DNA of 64,000 nucleotides from Sipunculus nudus (taxonomy: Eukaryota > Annelida > Sipuncula > Golfingiida > Sipunculidae): the NCBI GenBank assembly GCA_026874595.1, contig CM049316.1:41991695-42055694 (forward strand). Reading direction: 5' to 3'. The notes under the pieces are model-generated. The model did not search any database. It saw nothing but the letters and a program-made list of their open reading frames with translations, and was not told the origin of the DNA. The translations under genes and the position numbers were made by a program. Positions 37,401 to 47,993 of the stretch are shown here, piece after piece. Numbering within the stretch: the stretch's first letter is position 1; each line of letters begins with the position of its first letter.

Positions 37401-40400
37401 GTGAAAATAATTCAAGTTTAAGTTAATTGTGTTCATAGTTATTGGTAGTATTAACTGCAACACTTTGAGATAATATTTTGCATATTCTTTATCAAATTCA
37501 CACCTAATGGGATATTTTTCTGAAATTATTATTTATTAACCATCAGTCCAGTTGATTTGTTCAATCTGATACTTGATTATTATCAAGTACTTTAATAGGA
37601 TCTGCTTCCAACACTATTGAATACTGCATTATATCTGTTCCTTTAAATCCACTGCTCAGTGTACTTAAAAAAAGGTCAGTTCTGAATCTCAGTGTTTTTG
37701 TGAGTAATGCTTCAGGCTCAAATATATTCTGAGGAGGGGAATGGTTTCAGCATGGCAAGTATGGTAGGGTAGAATGAACCTATTGGAGTAGTCATAGCCT
37801 AGACTTGGGTCTCTTGTCGGTTCACTCTAACTTGGCACGTGGATGAAGTGCAAGTTGTCCCAGTGTGCTGTTATCAGGCTGGAAGTAGTGCTGGTTACCG
37901 AGACTGATCACACAGGGTATATCTAAAACCCGGAGATCTCCGGCCGGAGATCAAAATAAACCCGGAGATCGCGATATCTTAATTAATAAGGCAGCAATAA
38001 GTATTAAACGTTCCCCTTGACATTTCTAAATGACATCCGCATCGAATATGATACTTAATTTGCAAGTGCACAAAGTATTTATTCAGTTATCCACGGAAAC
38101 CTCACCCGGAGACGACCCGGAGATCGTCCGGAGACCGCCATCTTGCCAGGACGATCTCCGGGTCGTCTCCGGGTGAGGTTTCCGTGGATAACTGAATAAA
38201 TACTTTGTGCACTTGCAAATTAAGTATCATATTTGATGCGGATGTCATTTAGAAATGTCAAGGGGAACGTTTAATACTTATTGCTGCCTTATTAATTAAG
38301 ATATCGCGATCTCCGGGTTTATTTTGATCTCCGGCCGGAGATCTCCGGGTTTTAGATACACCCGATCACACAGCACACCAAAGTGAGTGCACACAAAAAG
38401 TTCTAACAAAAAAGCAATATTTCATTATAATATTAACATACTAGCCTGTGGAAGTGTATGATTCTGATTATTGGACATATAGGAGCTGAATGAACAATAA
38501 AGCATTTTCTGTTGAGTGTGATGGTATTTATTATGAGCTCTAGTGGCTCAATGACTTATGCATATGCTTAACAGGAGAAAGTTGTTCTGCAAAGAATTCT
38601 TGCAAAAAGGCTTAACAAGCATGTAGGTGGCAGATATGGTAAAAATGGATGTAGAATTCTTGCTAAAAACACAAATAAATTATTTCTATGAAACATATAA
38701 TAGACAGTGGGATACTAATAAATAGCTGTAACTATTCAGTAGATAGTTCGGTACAAATAAAAAGCCATAAAATAGCCGTAGATAGTGAGGCAAAAATAAG
38801 TAATTATAAAGATTTTCCATAGAAAGTGAGGTAAAAATAAATCACTGTAAGATATGCAATAAATTGTTAGGTAAAAATAAACAGCTATAGGATATGCAGT
38901 AGGTTGCGAGGTATAAATGAATAGCTATATAGCTATTGAATATGCAATAGATGGCAAGGTACAAATAAATTAGTGTATAGCAGGGTGACTAGATTAATAT
39001 CAGCCTGAGATGCCAGCATCTCCAGAGCTACATATCTGTCTAAGCCTGGTTCAGCTTGTCACCAGCCATCTGCAGTAGTTCTGTGAGGGCAGGTCTTGCT
39101 TCTGCATCCAGAGAAAGGCAGCGTGTGATCAGTCCTCGCAGATCAGCAGAGTAATTGTCCGGCAAGTCTGGTGGTTGTTGGCCGGTGGTGATAGCCATCA
39201 TTACAGCCATGAGATTACCTGTGTCTTCACGATCATGAAATGCAGGTTCCAGGGCCACCAGTTCATAAGCTATGCAGCCAATGGCCCAGGAATGAGCATA
39301 TTCAGTCACTGGTTGCTGACTCAGCACTTCTGGGGCTTCATAGAAGGCTATGGATGATAAAGTAGCCATCTCTGTCATGTCAGGTGGGTCAGACGCTCTG
39401 CTAGATATGGTGACAGTGTCCTGTTTGTAGTTGAGGTTTTTTGGTGATATTTGGAGGCCAGATGGGGGTTTGTCTGTCAGTTCTGTGGCCAGAGATTGAA
39501 TACATCTCCAGATTATTTTCTCAGGGAATGGTGTATTGTTCTGTTTTGCTTCCTCAAGTTTTTCTGTGAGGGTGATTTGTCGCTGATACACCAGACACTG
39601 GATACTGTTGTACTTGAACTTTGTGATCAGATCCTCCTCATCTATAAAGTCTGAATCTAAAACAAAATCAGATAATTACAAATAATGTATGAGGGAATTT
39701 CTTTCAGAGAAACATAGTCAGCCCAATATTTATTTAACCTTCAGATATAACTCTTCCTCATAAATATGATTTTAACGGTCTTGTATTGAAAAAGAAAGAA
39801 TTTCATTCACAGTAAGTCCTCATTTGTATCAGAGTCAAATGCACCGACAGAAAATGTTTGACAAGTACAAGTTGGACTTGGCTGTCATTCAACTATTTTT
39901 CACAAGGAAATTATGCCTACAATTTCAGTACAATTTTGGTGTTTGATCTAAACATGTTTTACACAACAATGTTTTACTGAATATGTAATTTAATTTGTGC
40001 AGTTTTGTGAGAATAGTTAACCATAATTTGTGAAAGTCGCAAGACTGAACTGGTTCTTCTTGTTCTCTTTTATATTTCTATGTTCAGCTTATGATGTTTA
40101 AAATAACATACAAAACTTTTTTAAGCTGCTTTTTGCAAAATGTTACATGATTCATCAGTCATATTATGTGTAGTCTGACCTCCTTCAGAAAAACAAAATA
40201 ATGCCTGAAAAGGTATTTTTGTCTGGAATAAGTAAAGACTTACCTGCATCGAGGAGTCTTAGATTGACCAGGTCACCGTTTATGAGGCAGGTGGCAGGGA
40301 ATATTCTGCTGCTATGGTGTTCCCCGTTTACATCATCAGGATCTATGTGGAAATTAGAGAGACCGAGTCGGGAGATGTTGTCTGTTAGTGTTCTGGGTAT

Positions 40401-43400
40401 CTCTAACTCTCCGGCCTTCAAATAAGTAAACAGAGGCATGATAATACTAAAAGGGAAATAAGGAAAAGTAATTCTTATAATTAACCTCATACATGTTATT
40501 TGATACAGGATTTTTTTATATGAAATTAGAGAACAGAAATTTTGGTTGCTTATCCAAAGTCTGAAGAATGAAGAAAAGATCCAGAAAGTTGGAACAAAAG
40601 ATTGTCTGATTATGAGCAAATATACATAAATGACCTTGTAGCCTGTATATTTCATGTCTCATTCAACTAGCTCAGCTGCAGTTGTAATAGATCTTTTCAA
40701 TGAACATGCACACTGCACGTAACAGCCGTCTGCAGAGTCTGGGTCCTTTGAACCAGCATTGCGGTTTTGTTAAACAAAAGCAGTTACATGACACAGACAG
40801 TAACCCCAACTCTAACAATAAGACTTCTTTTATTTTATCTATTTCTATTAGAGGAAGTAGTCAAAGTTATCATTGATATAAGGGACACATTCTGTTAGTG
40901 TCAGTCATCACCAACAGATGGTGCTTTGGTGGTGGAAAAGGTCTATTGTCCATGTTGATTTGAGTCTCACTGAAAACCCTTTCAGACACAAAGTGGTCAC
41001 AAATGTGTTTACCTGTTGAAGCCTCTTGAGACCCAGGATCCTCCTGACACAGGATGTACACAGCTGTAGCAGTGACTTAGGTTGCGGAGGCTGCACAGCG
41101 ATGTAGTGGATACTGTTAGTGACAGGGTTCAAGTGACGGTGGGATGCTGATGAGCTGCTGCTGCCACTGAGTGCCTCATCCATGTTATCTTATTCTGTTT
41201 GTAGGACTAAACCAGGCTAGATCTGTACATATATATAAGAAAGAACATATATATTTATTTATAGTGGAAACGAACATATATATTTATTTATAGTGGAAAC
41301 AGAATGGTTCATTTACTAGCAGATTTTCCTTTGTTTCTGTCCTGTCAATAAGTATGTTTAGGTTTTCCATGAAACTGTATCTTATTACTGAAATCTTTAT
41401 TTTTCCATCAGTTAAACACATGCTATGGTTGGCTTTATATTTGTAAAGATAAATTACCGCAAACATTACTTTTTCAGTGTTTTGTGAAGGTTCCATTTGT
41501 GCAGTTTCACCCTAAAGTATCATACAAAAAGTATATCCACAAATATTTATAGTTATTTGAACATTTTGAGGAGAACCTAAGGGAACATCAGAGTAATGAA
41601 AATTCCTTTTCATTATTGTTAGATAAAATGAAATATCTGATTTTATTTACAATATCAGTCTTTGATTGTGGCTAACATAAAAAAAATCTGTAATTATTTA
41701 ACAATCATTAGTCTTTCTACTTTTAAAGCTACAGCAAGGATAATGTATACAGATAGATGTCAGTTGATGAGGATCCATAGTATAGGATTGTATGCTCACC
41801 TCTGCTAGTCTTAGTCTTATTTCATGGACCTTTTATTTCTGTGATAAGTTCTTTTGGAAAAAGTTACAAATTTGAAACCCTCCTGATCAAAAAGCCAACC
41901 ACAGTAATTGTGGGTATATTGCCTTCAGTTGGCATGGCTTGTAAAGTTAAGGGACTTGGAGTGAGACATGTATGTTCGCAAAGTTTTGTCTTCTTGGATA
42001 TCACAGTCATGCTTCTTTCATTTGAATTAAGGAGGTTACAGATATATGCACACTGTAAATTAAAATTTGGTGATAATGACCAAGCGAAATGGTAACTGGC
42101 AGAAAAGTATGGCTGGTGGACTTGCTGGACAAATCAGCCAAAGAAAAGCTCTTGAAAATTTCAAACTTAATTATCATAAGATTGAAGAAAAATTGGTATT
42201 GTCCATCCCAGTACTCATGCCAGCATGTTTTTCCAGGATAATTTTTCATACAAGTGAAGCAGTGTAAACCTTTTTGGTCCTTAGGTTGCAGGAGCTATTC
42301 CGCTGACTGCCTGCATAAAAAATAATGCTTTACCATGCTTTGGTTTTGTATGAGACAAATAATCCAAAATATGACAAAACAGGTTACAGCATTTACAACT
42401 TTTTCATCGCCAGAGAACTGATAAAAAACAAGCCAGGCAAACTGATGACGTCAGTCATAAGAAGGTGATGCGTGACCAATCATTGTGACGTCACTGTTGT
42501 CTAACAATCACCACACACAGCCATAGACATTGAAAGTGTACTATGGAGGAATATACTGTTCAGCAGTGCAGGGAAGACACGATCCATCAGTTTAAATAAT
42601 GCAAAAGAGTTGCAAAGTAAATACATTATACATGATATATTACTACTTTACAAAAAATCGTCAGAATATATGTATAGCTACTTTAGACCAAAGGGCATTT
42701 TTAAAGTATATCCGTAAATAATTATCACGAAAAAACATGTGGACAGGGGTTTTGGGACGAACTATAGATTTAGAAATTAATAGCAAACAAAATAATTTAA
42801 CAAAATGGTATTTTTGTGTGATATCTTGAATATCTGTAGAAATGCAACAGTTTGTTGGTTTATAAATTGAGCAATAGTTTTGTCAGCCACAAAAATATCT
42901 GTTCGTAATAATATATTGGCATAATGGCAGAGGAATCAACTTTAAGAGGCACTTTAAGGCAATGGCATTGCAAAAGGATGAGAATTAATCCTTCAGTGTC
43001 ATATGATACTATGTTTAGAGTAAATTGTCACAGAAATCAACACGATAAACAAATTACTAAAAAAAAGCTTCATCAATCAAGAGCAGAGGTGGATATTATT
43101 TGTCAGAGTCATTATATTTGACCAAAGTCAAACTGGCTTCCTGACTGGTACCGGGATGATTGTTTTTTTTTTTGTGCTCCCACATAGAGTTTATGTTATG
43201 ATTAACAGACACACAAATGGGGATAAGATTTATTTAAAAAATAAGGAAGAATTTAAGGCAGGTCATCTGTGTGCACTTTTACCTAACAGCTTACCTGTTA
43301 TTGGATGCTGGGTGGCTGGCTCGCTCAGATCCTCTTTGAAGTTCTTTCTACCTTTTGATCCCTCAGTTCTTCCCTTCCCATCATGCATCTGTAGCTATGG

Positions 43401-46078
43401 CACTATTGTCTCTCCTCCATGTCTCTGGTTGCTAGTTGGAGATGGTCCCTGCCCATGATGCACAGGGACCATCCTCCCTGGAAGTCCGCCACTGACGGTC
43501 ACCATGGCAACCAAGACAATGGGTCACAGGCAGAAGTGGTTCTCAGCTCAGGAACCATGTTTTATTCAGTCTGTACATTATAATAGGAGCATTATCAGTG
43601 ACTATGCAGCAAAACATGATGAAAATCTGTATTTTTGTTTAACAAAACTCATTTAAGATATTTTTTTTATTTGAGGAAATTCCTCCTTGTGAACCAGAAT
43701 TTTTATTCAAGTCTGCCATTTGATCAGCTTGTTGGCTAACCACAGGAACCATCTTTTGAATGAAGAAACCAATAGTTACAGACAAGGATTTTACAGCATA
43801 AGGCTGGATCGCCTGTTTCTGAGAATAATAATCATTATTGAATATTGTGCTTTAAGCTAAATGCTAAAAGATTTATTCTATTCCGCTGGAAAGAAGTAAG
43901 GCAAAAATTTACTACTGATATCAGAAACAGGAATTTTCATATTTTTTATGAAAGTAGGTCTTCAGTTCAGATGGAAAAATATAAAAGTATTAGCATATTA
44001 CAGTAGTACCCATTCTTGCATTAATAGGGGTCCATGGCACATTGGGCCAGTTTGTACATGACAGGTTTTCCACTTAGCGGTTTGACATTTGCCTAGTTCA
44101 ATGCTGATTCATTTAACAAGGGCCAAGTGAACTTGCTTAGTTTCTGATAGATGGAGCTTGGGTAGCCCCTTCATGCATTAATTTCAATATCCTGAGGCTT
44201 TTGGGGGAAAATATGGGAAGTGGCCCCCCTTAGGACACATTTTACATTGTTCCTGACTGTTCGAGATGCTTTAATGTCTATTTCTGAGACATGGCCACAG
44301 AAGAATTGTGTGACAATGGTTGAGATCTACCACGTACCACCATCAGTTATAATATAGTTATCCGTGATATCATACTCACAGATATCATATTCTCTAAGTT
44401 TGGGACAGGGTACCACCCTCAGGTTATACTAACTTTTATCTGTGGTATATGTTTGTTACTATTCTGTTCAGAATGCAGTCTACTTTTTCAGAATTGCAAA
44501 TTTGTAAAAATGGCAAATTTATATTAATACTGACCACTGACCCAGGTTCAGTGACCAACTTGCTGTAAAATTCAGAATGACCATTTAAGAAATGTTAATA
44601 TCAGTTATTGCCAAGGAATTATTAAAAAAAGGTCAAAATCTTGTGTACTTGAGTCTGCACAATATGTGTAAATAACCACGTCTAGCAGCACCATAGCCAT
44701 AGTTAGGGGATAATAAATGAAGAAACCACATTGTCTTGTTAGCTTGATGTGTGTATTTCCGGTATGTTTCATTTGCCTTGAAAAAAATTTACACACTCAT
44801 TATGTTTATTGCAGTATCGAATTTGTGATAAAGATTAGGTAAAATCAGAAATTCTAAAAGTTTATTTGAATTGCTGTACCATATGAAGAGTCTGTTTACA
44901 TTTATACAAGTATATCCTTTTTAGAGCCTTCATTAATATTGATTCTTGTCATTGCTTTGATAATATTGATCCTTATCAGAGCCATTGATAATCATTTCAG
45001 CCCTCCTGCATAAATTTGTATTTTGATATACCATTCAACGCCAGCACTGAATTACTGTATTTGTCAGCCATTAATAAATCTGTATATACTCTTATGTGAA
45101 TGGTTTAACAATAAATGACATACTGTTATTATCTATTTTTGTCTACAGACAACATCCAGAAGAAGAGAAGAGGAGAGTGAATATGGAGAAACAGATGGTA
45201 ATCACCTTTAACTGTCATAAAATCAGCAATAATAGTGTCGCTCATGACAAGATTTATCAACAAAATACCTGAAAGTTCTATATTTTCTTGCTTCATCTGT
45301 GTTCTGAATGTTTCCGGTTTAAATGTAGAGATCATCTTGTGTTATGATGGCCACATTCTAAGTTCATTCCTATTTGCTAGTTAAGTGACAAGCATAGCCT
45401 TTGTTCGTCTGTAGGGTCAATCAAATAGAAATTCTGATTAAACCAAGCTGATCGTATTAAGATGTGTGACCTTTAACCCCCCTGATTTCCAGACATCTTA
45501 TTGGTTAAGTTGAGAAAAGGTCAAGAGCTGAAGCTGCGGGCATTTGCCAGGAAAGGTTTTGGGAAGGAGCATGCCAAGTGGAACCCGACCTGTGGGGTAG
45601 GGTTTGAGTACGACCCTGACAATGCCTTACGTCACACAGTGTACCCAAAACCAGAGGAATGGTAAATAACATAATGTGATAGATTTATATTTCTTAAGTG
45701 TAATGCCTTGTATGCTCCTTCAAGATCCGTTAACGTGTGTTTCTGATGCATGGTCACTGAGGATTCTGTGACAAGGGTTGAGCTCCTCCACCATCATAAT
45801 ACACCATGATAAAACATTGTTTAATTGCTGTCTGGTTAGTTATCTATCTATTTTTCCTTAATAAAATCTAGCACCTCTTGAGGTAAACTGAAGCCATATA
45901 TATACCTAATGTCAGCTGATCAGTTTGGCCAATTAATCATGTGGCAGGAACCAAGCTTTTGTATTTTATGCAGTATGATGGCTGAAACATTTGTACTACC
46001 AAACACCAAAAAGAGGCAAATGAGCTTCTCTCTCCGTGCCTTGTATCATCTCTACATCTTCTCATTCAGCATACATTT

Positions 46079-46110
<32 letters not shown>

Positions 46111-47609
46111 TTCTGAATAATATTACTCTTTTGATATCACATTTGTTTATCAAAAATGAGCTTAAATCATTTTGTTAGATATGTGGTTTCAATCCTATTT
46201 TTATTTACATGTTGATAAGGTTTACTGTTTGACAACCTGATCAAAGTATAACTGTGATGTTTATATTCCAGGCCCAAGAGTGAATATACAGAGCTGGATG
46301 AAGACCAAGGTAACTCACATTCTCATATCTGAATCTAAATATAGATCACAACCATTATCTGATTCTAAATATAGATCACAACCATTATCTGATTCTAAAT
46401 ATAGATCACAACCATTATCTGAATCTAAATATAGATAACAACCATTATCTGAATCTATATATAGATCACAACCATTATCTGAACCTAAATTTAGATCACA
46501 ACCATTATCTGAATCTAAATATAGATGACAACCATTATCTGAACCTAAATATAGATCACAACCATTATCTGAATCTAAATATAGATCACAACCATTATCT
46601 GAATCTAAATGTAGATCACAACCATTATCTGAATCTAAATGTAGATCACAACCATTATCTGAATCTAAATGTAGATCACAACCATTATCTGAATCTAAAT
46701 ATAGATCACACCCATTATCTGAATCTATATATAGATCGCAACCATTATCTGAATCTAAATGTAGATCACACCCATTATCTGAATCTATATATAGATCACA
46801 ACCATTATCTGAATCTAAATATAGATCACAACCATTATCTAAATCTAAATATATATCACAACCATTATCTGAATCTATATATAGGTCACAACCATTGTCT
46901 CAGAGGTCATCAGTGGCTACGTGGGAAAGGGTTTGTTAGCAGATCTAGCTTCTGAGACAGAAACTTTGTGCCATAATTTTTGGGTTTGAATGTTTTAAGA
47001 CAGTAGCCCCAGCTCTGTGGAACACTGTTCCTGATTACCATGCTTGTATTGGTTTATCAACCTTGCTTATCTTTTACCTTGCTTTTAGTGGTGCATCAGA
47101 TTAGAATTTTATTCTTGATTAAGTGCTGTATAAACACTTTTTATGATAATATGTATTTATATTTAGAATATATATATTTTGTTAAAGCAACTGAATAATT
47201 CAGGCACCTTAAGTATTATTTTTCAATAAGCATTGGATCCACTGTTGTTTTCATTTTCCCAGTTTCTTCCTCCCAGTTGAATATACAATTTATCAAATAA
47301 ATAATGCATATACCTTTGGGTGCATCATGTTTTCTACCTCTTCTTTTTTTTGCATTTCAAGGCATTATTATATTAAAGCTTTGTACAGATTAATTTACAC
47401 CATATGCAATTTTTATCTTTTTTTCAGCTCAAGCACCTTTTGACCCCTCAGGGAAGCCTAACAAGTACTACTATAATGTGGAGTCCTGTGGATCATTAAA
47501 ACCAGAAACCATTGTGTTCAGTGCACTGAGCGTGCTCAAGAAAAAGCTCAGTGATCTACAGACACAGCTCAGTCACGAGATACAGAACGATGTGCTGACA
47601 ATCCAGTAA
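34270..47609 (+). CDS. POLR2C: POLR2C (RPB3), DNA-directed RNA polymerase II subunit 3, whole coding span, 8 exons
   Basis: Core subunit of RNA polymerase II. RPB3 pairs with RPB11 as the eukaryotic counterpart of the bacterial alpha dimer and nucleates polymerase assembly in the nucleus. Coding exons: 34270-34355, 35313-35362, 36317-36438, 36889-37017, 45149-45197, 45493-45661, 46272-46309, 47428-47609. They total 825 nt, 274 aa; human RPB3 has 275 aa. All junctions are GT-AG and in frame. Visible signatures are the start [13 protein letters not shown], the alpha-like motif VANALRRV, the zinc-binding loop C88-S-C90...C94-M-Q-C97, and [33 protein letters not shown] and [13 protein letters not shown]. 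Intron 4 is 8.1 kb and hosts a nested antisense gene; introns 4 and 7 carry repeats. Confidence 0.97.
34376..34430 (+). repeat. (CT)n microsatellite in POLR2C intron 1
   Basis: CTCTCTCG followed by an almost pure CT tract of about 50 bp, starting about 20 nt after the exon 1 donor. Confidence 0.9.
35313..35362 (+). CDS. POLR2C: POLR2C coding exon 2 (alpha motif)
   Basis: A 50-nt exon encoding [17 protein letters not shown], the conserved segment shared with bacterial RpoA and archaeal RpoD that forms the dimer interface. The acceptor is CTTTCCAG and the donor GTAAGT. Confidence 0.96.
36317..36438 (+). CDS. POLR2C: POLR2C coding exon 3
   Basis: Residues 46-86, [20 protein letters not shown] through [18 protein letters not shown]. 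Strongly conserved with metazoan RPB3. The acceptor is GACAG and the donor GTATGT. Confidence 0.96.
36889..37017 (+). CDS. POLR2C: POLR2C coding exon 4 (zinc loop)
   Basis: Residues 87-129, exactly 43 codons. It contains the four zinc-binding cysteines (C88, C90, C94, C97) followed by [10 protein letters not shown] and [17 protein letters not shown]. The donor is GTGAGT. Confidence 0.96.
37915..38363. mobile_element. Foldback element with 215-bp near-perfect inverted arms and 9-bp target duplication
   Basis: The left arm 37915-38129 and right arm 38149-38363 (215 bp each) are inverted copies with about two mismatches seen, around a 19-bp loop. The flanks carry a perfect 9-bp direct repeat GATCACACA (37906-37914 and 38364-38372). 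The arms hold CCCGGAGATC repeats and the palindromes TCCGGCCGGA and TTAATTAA. Non-coding. Long TIRs and a 9-bp duplication suggest a Mutator-like origin (inference); low divergence suggests it is recent. Confidence 0.9.
38711..38985. repeat. Degenerate ~40-bp tandem repeat
   Basis: About seven units built on GAGGTAAAAATAAATAGCTAT and ATATGCAATAGATAG. It starts 55 bp past the stop codon of the nested gene and may lie in its 3' UTR. The units carry TATTTTTACC-type sequence on the transcribed strand rather than AATAAA. Confidence 0.7.
39040..39656 (-). CDS. SOCS-box pseudokinase exon 3 (kinase-like C-lobe, stop)
   Basis: A 617-nt exon encoding residues 115-319 of the kinase-like fold. It is the longest open reading frame in the window and shows APE, WAIGC and RP landmarks of eukaryotic protein kinase C-lobes without HRD or DFG. 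It ends in TAG at 39042-39040. A degenerate ~40-bp tandem repeat begins about 55 bp downstream. Confidence 0.88.
39040..41183 (-). CDS. SOCS-box plus NEK-like pseudokinase protein, 3 exons, nested in POLR2C intron 4
   Basis: Coding exons: 41013-41183, 40244-40415, 39040-39656; 960 nt, 319 aa, all junctions GT-AG and in frame. Residues 37-71 form a SOCS box: a perfect Elongin-C BC-box (S37 L38 ... C42 ... V46) and a Cullin-5-box-like [11 protein letters not shown] (61-71). It aligns without gaps to the SOCS box of SPSB proteins as I recall it. Residues about 92-316 resemble a NEK-type protein kinase: a beta3-like VNLRLL (107-112), a C-lobe with APEVL (222-226), [17 protein letters not shown] (238-254) and RPALTELL (302-309). 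Catalytic residues are missing: no VAIK lysine, no HRD ([15 protein letters not shown] instead), no DFG (TISSRAS). Known biology predicts an Elongin BC/Cullin-5 E3 adaptor whose pseudokinase binds the substrate; this is inference. I do not recognise a named orthologue. Confidence 0.85.
40244..40415 (-). CDS. SOCS-box pseudokinase exon 2
   Basis: Encodes residues 58-114. It begins with [17 protein letters not shown], completing the SOCS box, and ends in the N-lobe-like [19 protein letters not shown]. The acceptor TTTGAAG at 40416-40417 is chosen over the AG 31 nt upstream because only it keeps frame with exon 1 and rebuilds the SOCS-box spacing. The donor is GTAAGT. Confidence 0.8.
41013..41183 (-). 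CDS. SOCS-box pseudokinase exon 1
   Basis: Encodes residues 1-57: a Ser-rich start ([17 protein letters not shown]), then [20 protein letters not shown], which holds the BC-box. The ATG at 41183 is the first in frame. It ends on a complete codon before GTAAAC. Confidence 0.82.
42446..42493. promoter_or_regulatory. CRE - CCAAT - CRE cluster upstream of the nested gene
   Basis: Perfect palindromes TGACGTCA at 42446-42453 and 42486-42493 flank a CCAAT motif at 42475-42479. It lies about 1.3 kb upstream (minus strand) of the SOCS-box pseudokinase ATG and inside POLR2C intron 4, so it may be that gene's promoter. Confidence 0.5.
45149..45197 (+). CDS. POLR2C: POLR2C coding exon 5 (variable acidic/basic linker)
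   Basis: A 49-nt exon encoding [16 protein letters not shown]. The matching region of RPB3 is the surface-exposed, poorly conserved loop between VIPVTS and DILIVKL. Accepted from the CTACAG acceptor, the GTAATC donor and exact phase continuity with exons 4 and 6. Confidence 0.85.
45493..45661 (+). CDS. POLR2C: POLR2C coding exon 6
   Basis: Residues 146-201, [20 protein letters not shown] then [20 protein letters not shown] and [10 protein letters not shown]. Nearly identical to metazoan RPB3. The acceptor is TTTCCAG and the donor GTAAAT within the Trp codon. Confidence 0.96.
46077..46110 (+). repeat. (TG)n(TA)n microsatellite
   Basis: About 11 TG units followed by TATATATATG, in POLR2C intron 6. 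Confidence 0.9.
46272..46309 (+). CDS. POLR2C: POLR2C coding exon 7 (38-nt microexon)
   Basis: Encodes [12 protein letters not shown], matching RPB3 PKSEYSELDEDES. The donor GTAACT is followed after only about 20 nt by a 30-bp minisatellite (46331-46900). Confidence 0.94.
46331..46900 (+). repeat. 30-bp minisatellite, about 19 copies, in POLR2C intron 7
   Basis: Unit GAATCTAAATATAGATCACA followed by ACCATTATCT, with few substitutions. It starts about 20 nt after the exon 7 donor. There are no distinct spacers. Confidence 0.95.
47428..47609 (+). CDS. POLR2C: POLR2C coding exon 8 and stop
   Basis: Encodes the last 60 residues, [20 protein letters not shown] then [20 protein letters not shown], ending in TAA at 47607-47609. 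This is the C-terminal helix that packs on RPB11. No AATAAA or ATTAAA is seen between the stop and the HINE-like element at 47994. Confidence 0.96.
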
Positions 47610-47993
47610 CATATCATGTGACAGTCATGTGACTGCATGTATCAGTCTCCAACAGAAAACTCAAACTTGAGTAGACCGTTATAGAAAGAACATCATTGCA
47701 GGCGATCTTCTTAAATGTTAGCATACAGATGGAAGAAGGGAGTTCCCCAAAATCCAATGAACCTCAAAAAGGGGAATTGCTATATCCCATCAGGCCCTGA
47801 AGAGTAATTCCTGAAAAATTGAATCCCAATGTCCCAATAACAGATTGAAATTGATGAAGCTGTTTGTTTTTGGGAATCGATGCACCTAAATTATGGTGTC
47901 CTCTGAGAGAGACACAACCAACATAATATTCACTGTGTGGGCTTTGTACCTAGGCTTAGTGTGATCAGCTGATTGTACAACAAATGCAGTATC
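47610..47993 (+). other. POLR2C 3' UTR region
   Basis: Unique-looking sequence between the stop codon and the HINE-A element. No AATAAA or ATTAAA was seen, so the poly(A) signal is a variant or lies in the repeat. Confidence 0.5.

Larger units (their letters stand above)
37018..45148 (+). other. POLR2C intron 4 (8.1 kb) hosting an antisense gene
   Basis: Contains the foldback element 37915-38363, the ~40-bp repeat 38711-38985, the nested SOCS-box pseudokinase gene 39040-41183 and a CRE pair at 42446-42493. 42500-45148 has no supported gene; dispersed repeat pieces near 44040-44300 recur inverted near 56150-56400. Confidence 0.85.

Noticed and set aside
37230-37463. Minus-strand 77-codon frame near POLR2C exon 4 as an extra exon of the nested gene
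   Set aside because: The nested gene already has a stop at 39040 with a complete kinase-like C-terminus. This frame shows no homology.
42924-43121. 65-codon plus-strand frame [14 protein letters not shown]... in POLR2C intron 4
   Set aside because: No recognised family, no splice context and no repeat of the pattern. Compatible with chance.
46331-46900. Regular 30-bp repeats that look like a CRISPR array
   Set aside because: The repeats are directly adjacent with no unique spacers, and the DNA is a spliced eukaryotic gene. It is a minisatellite.
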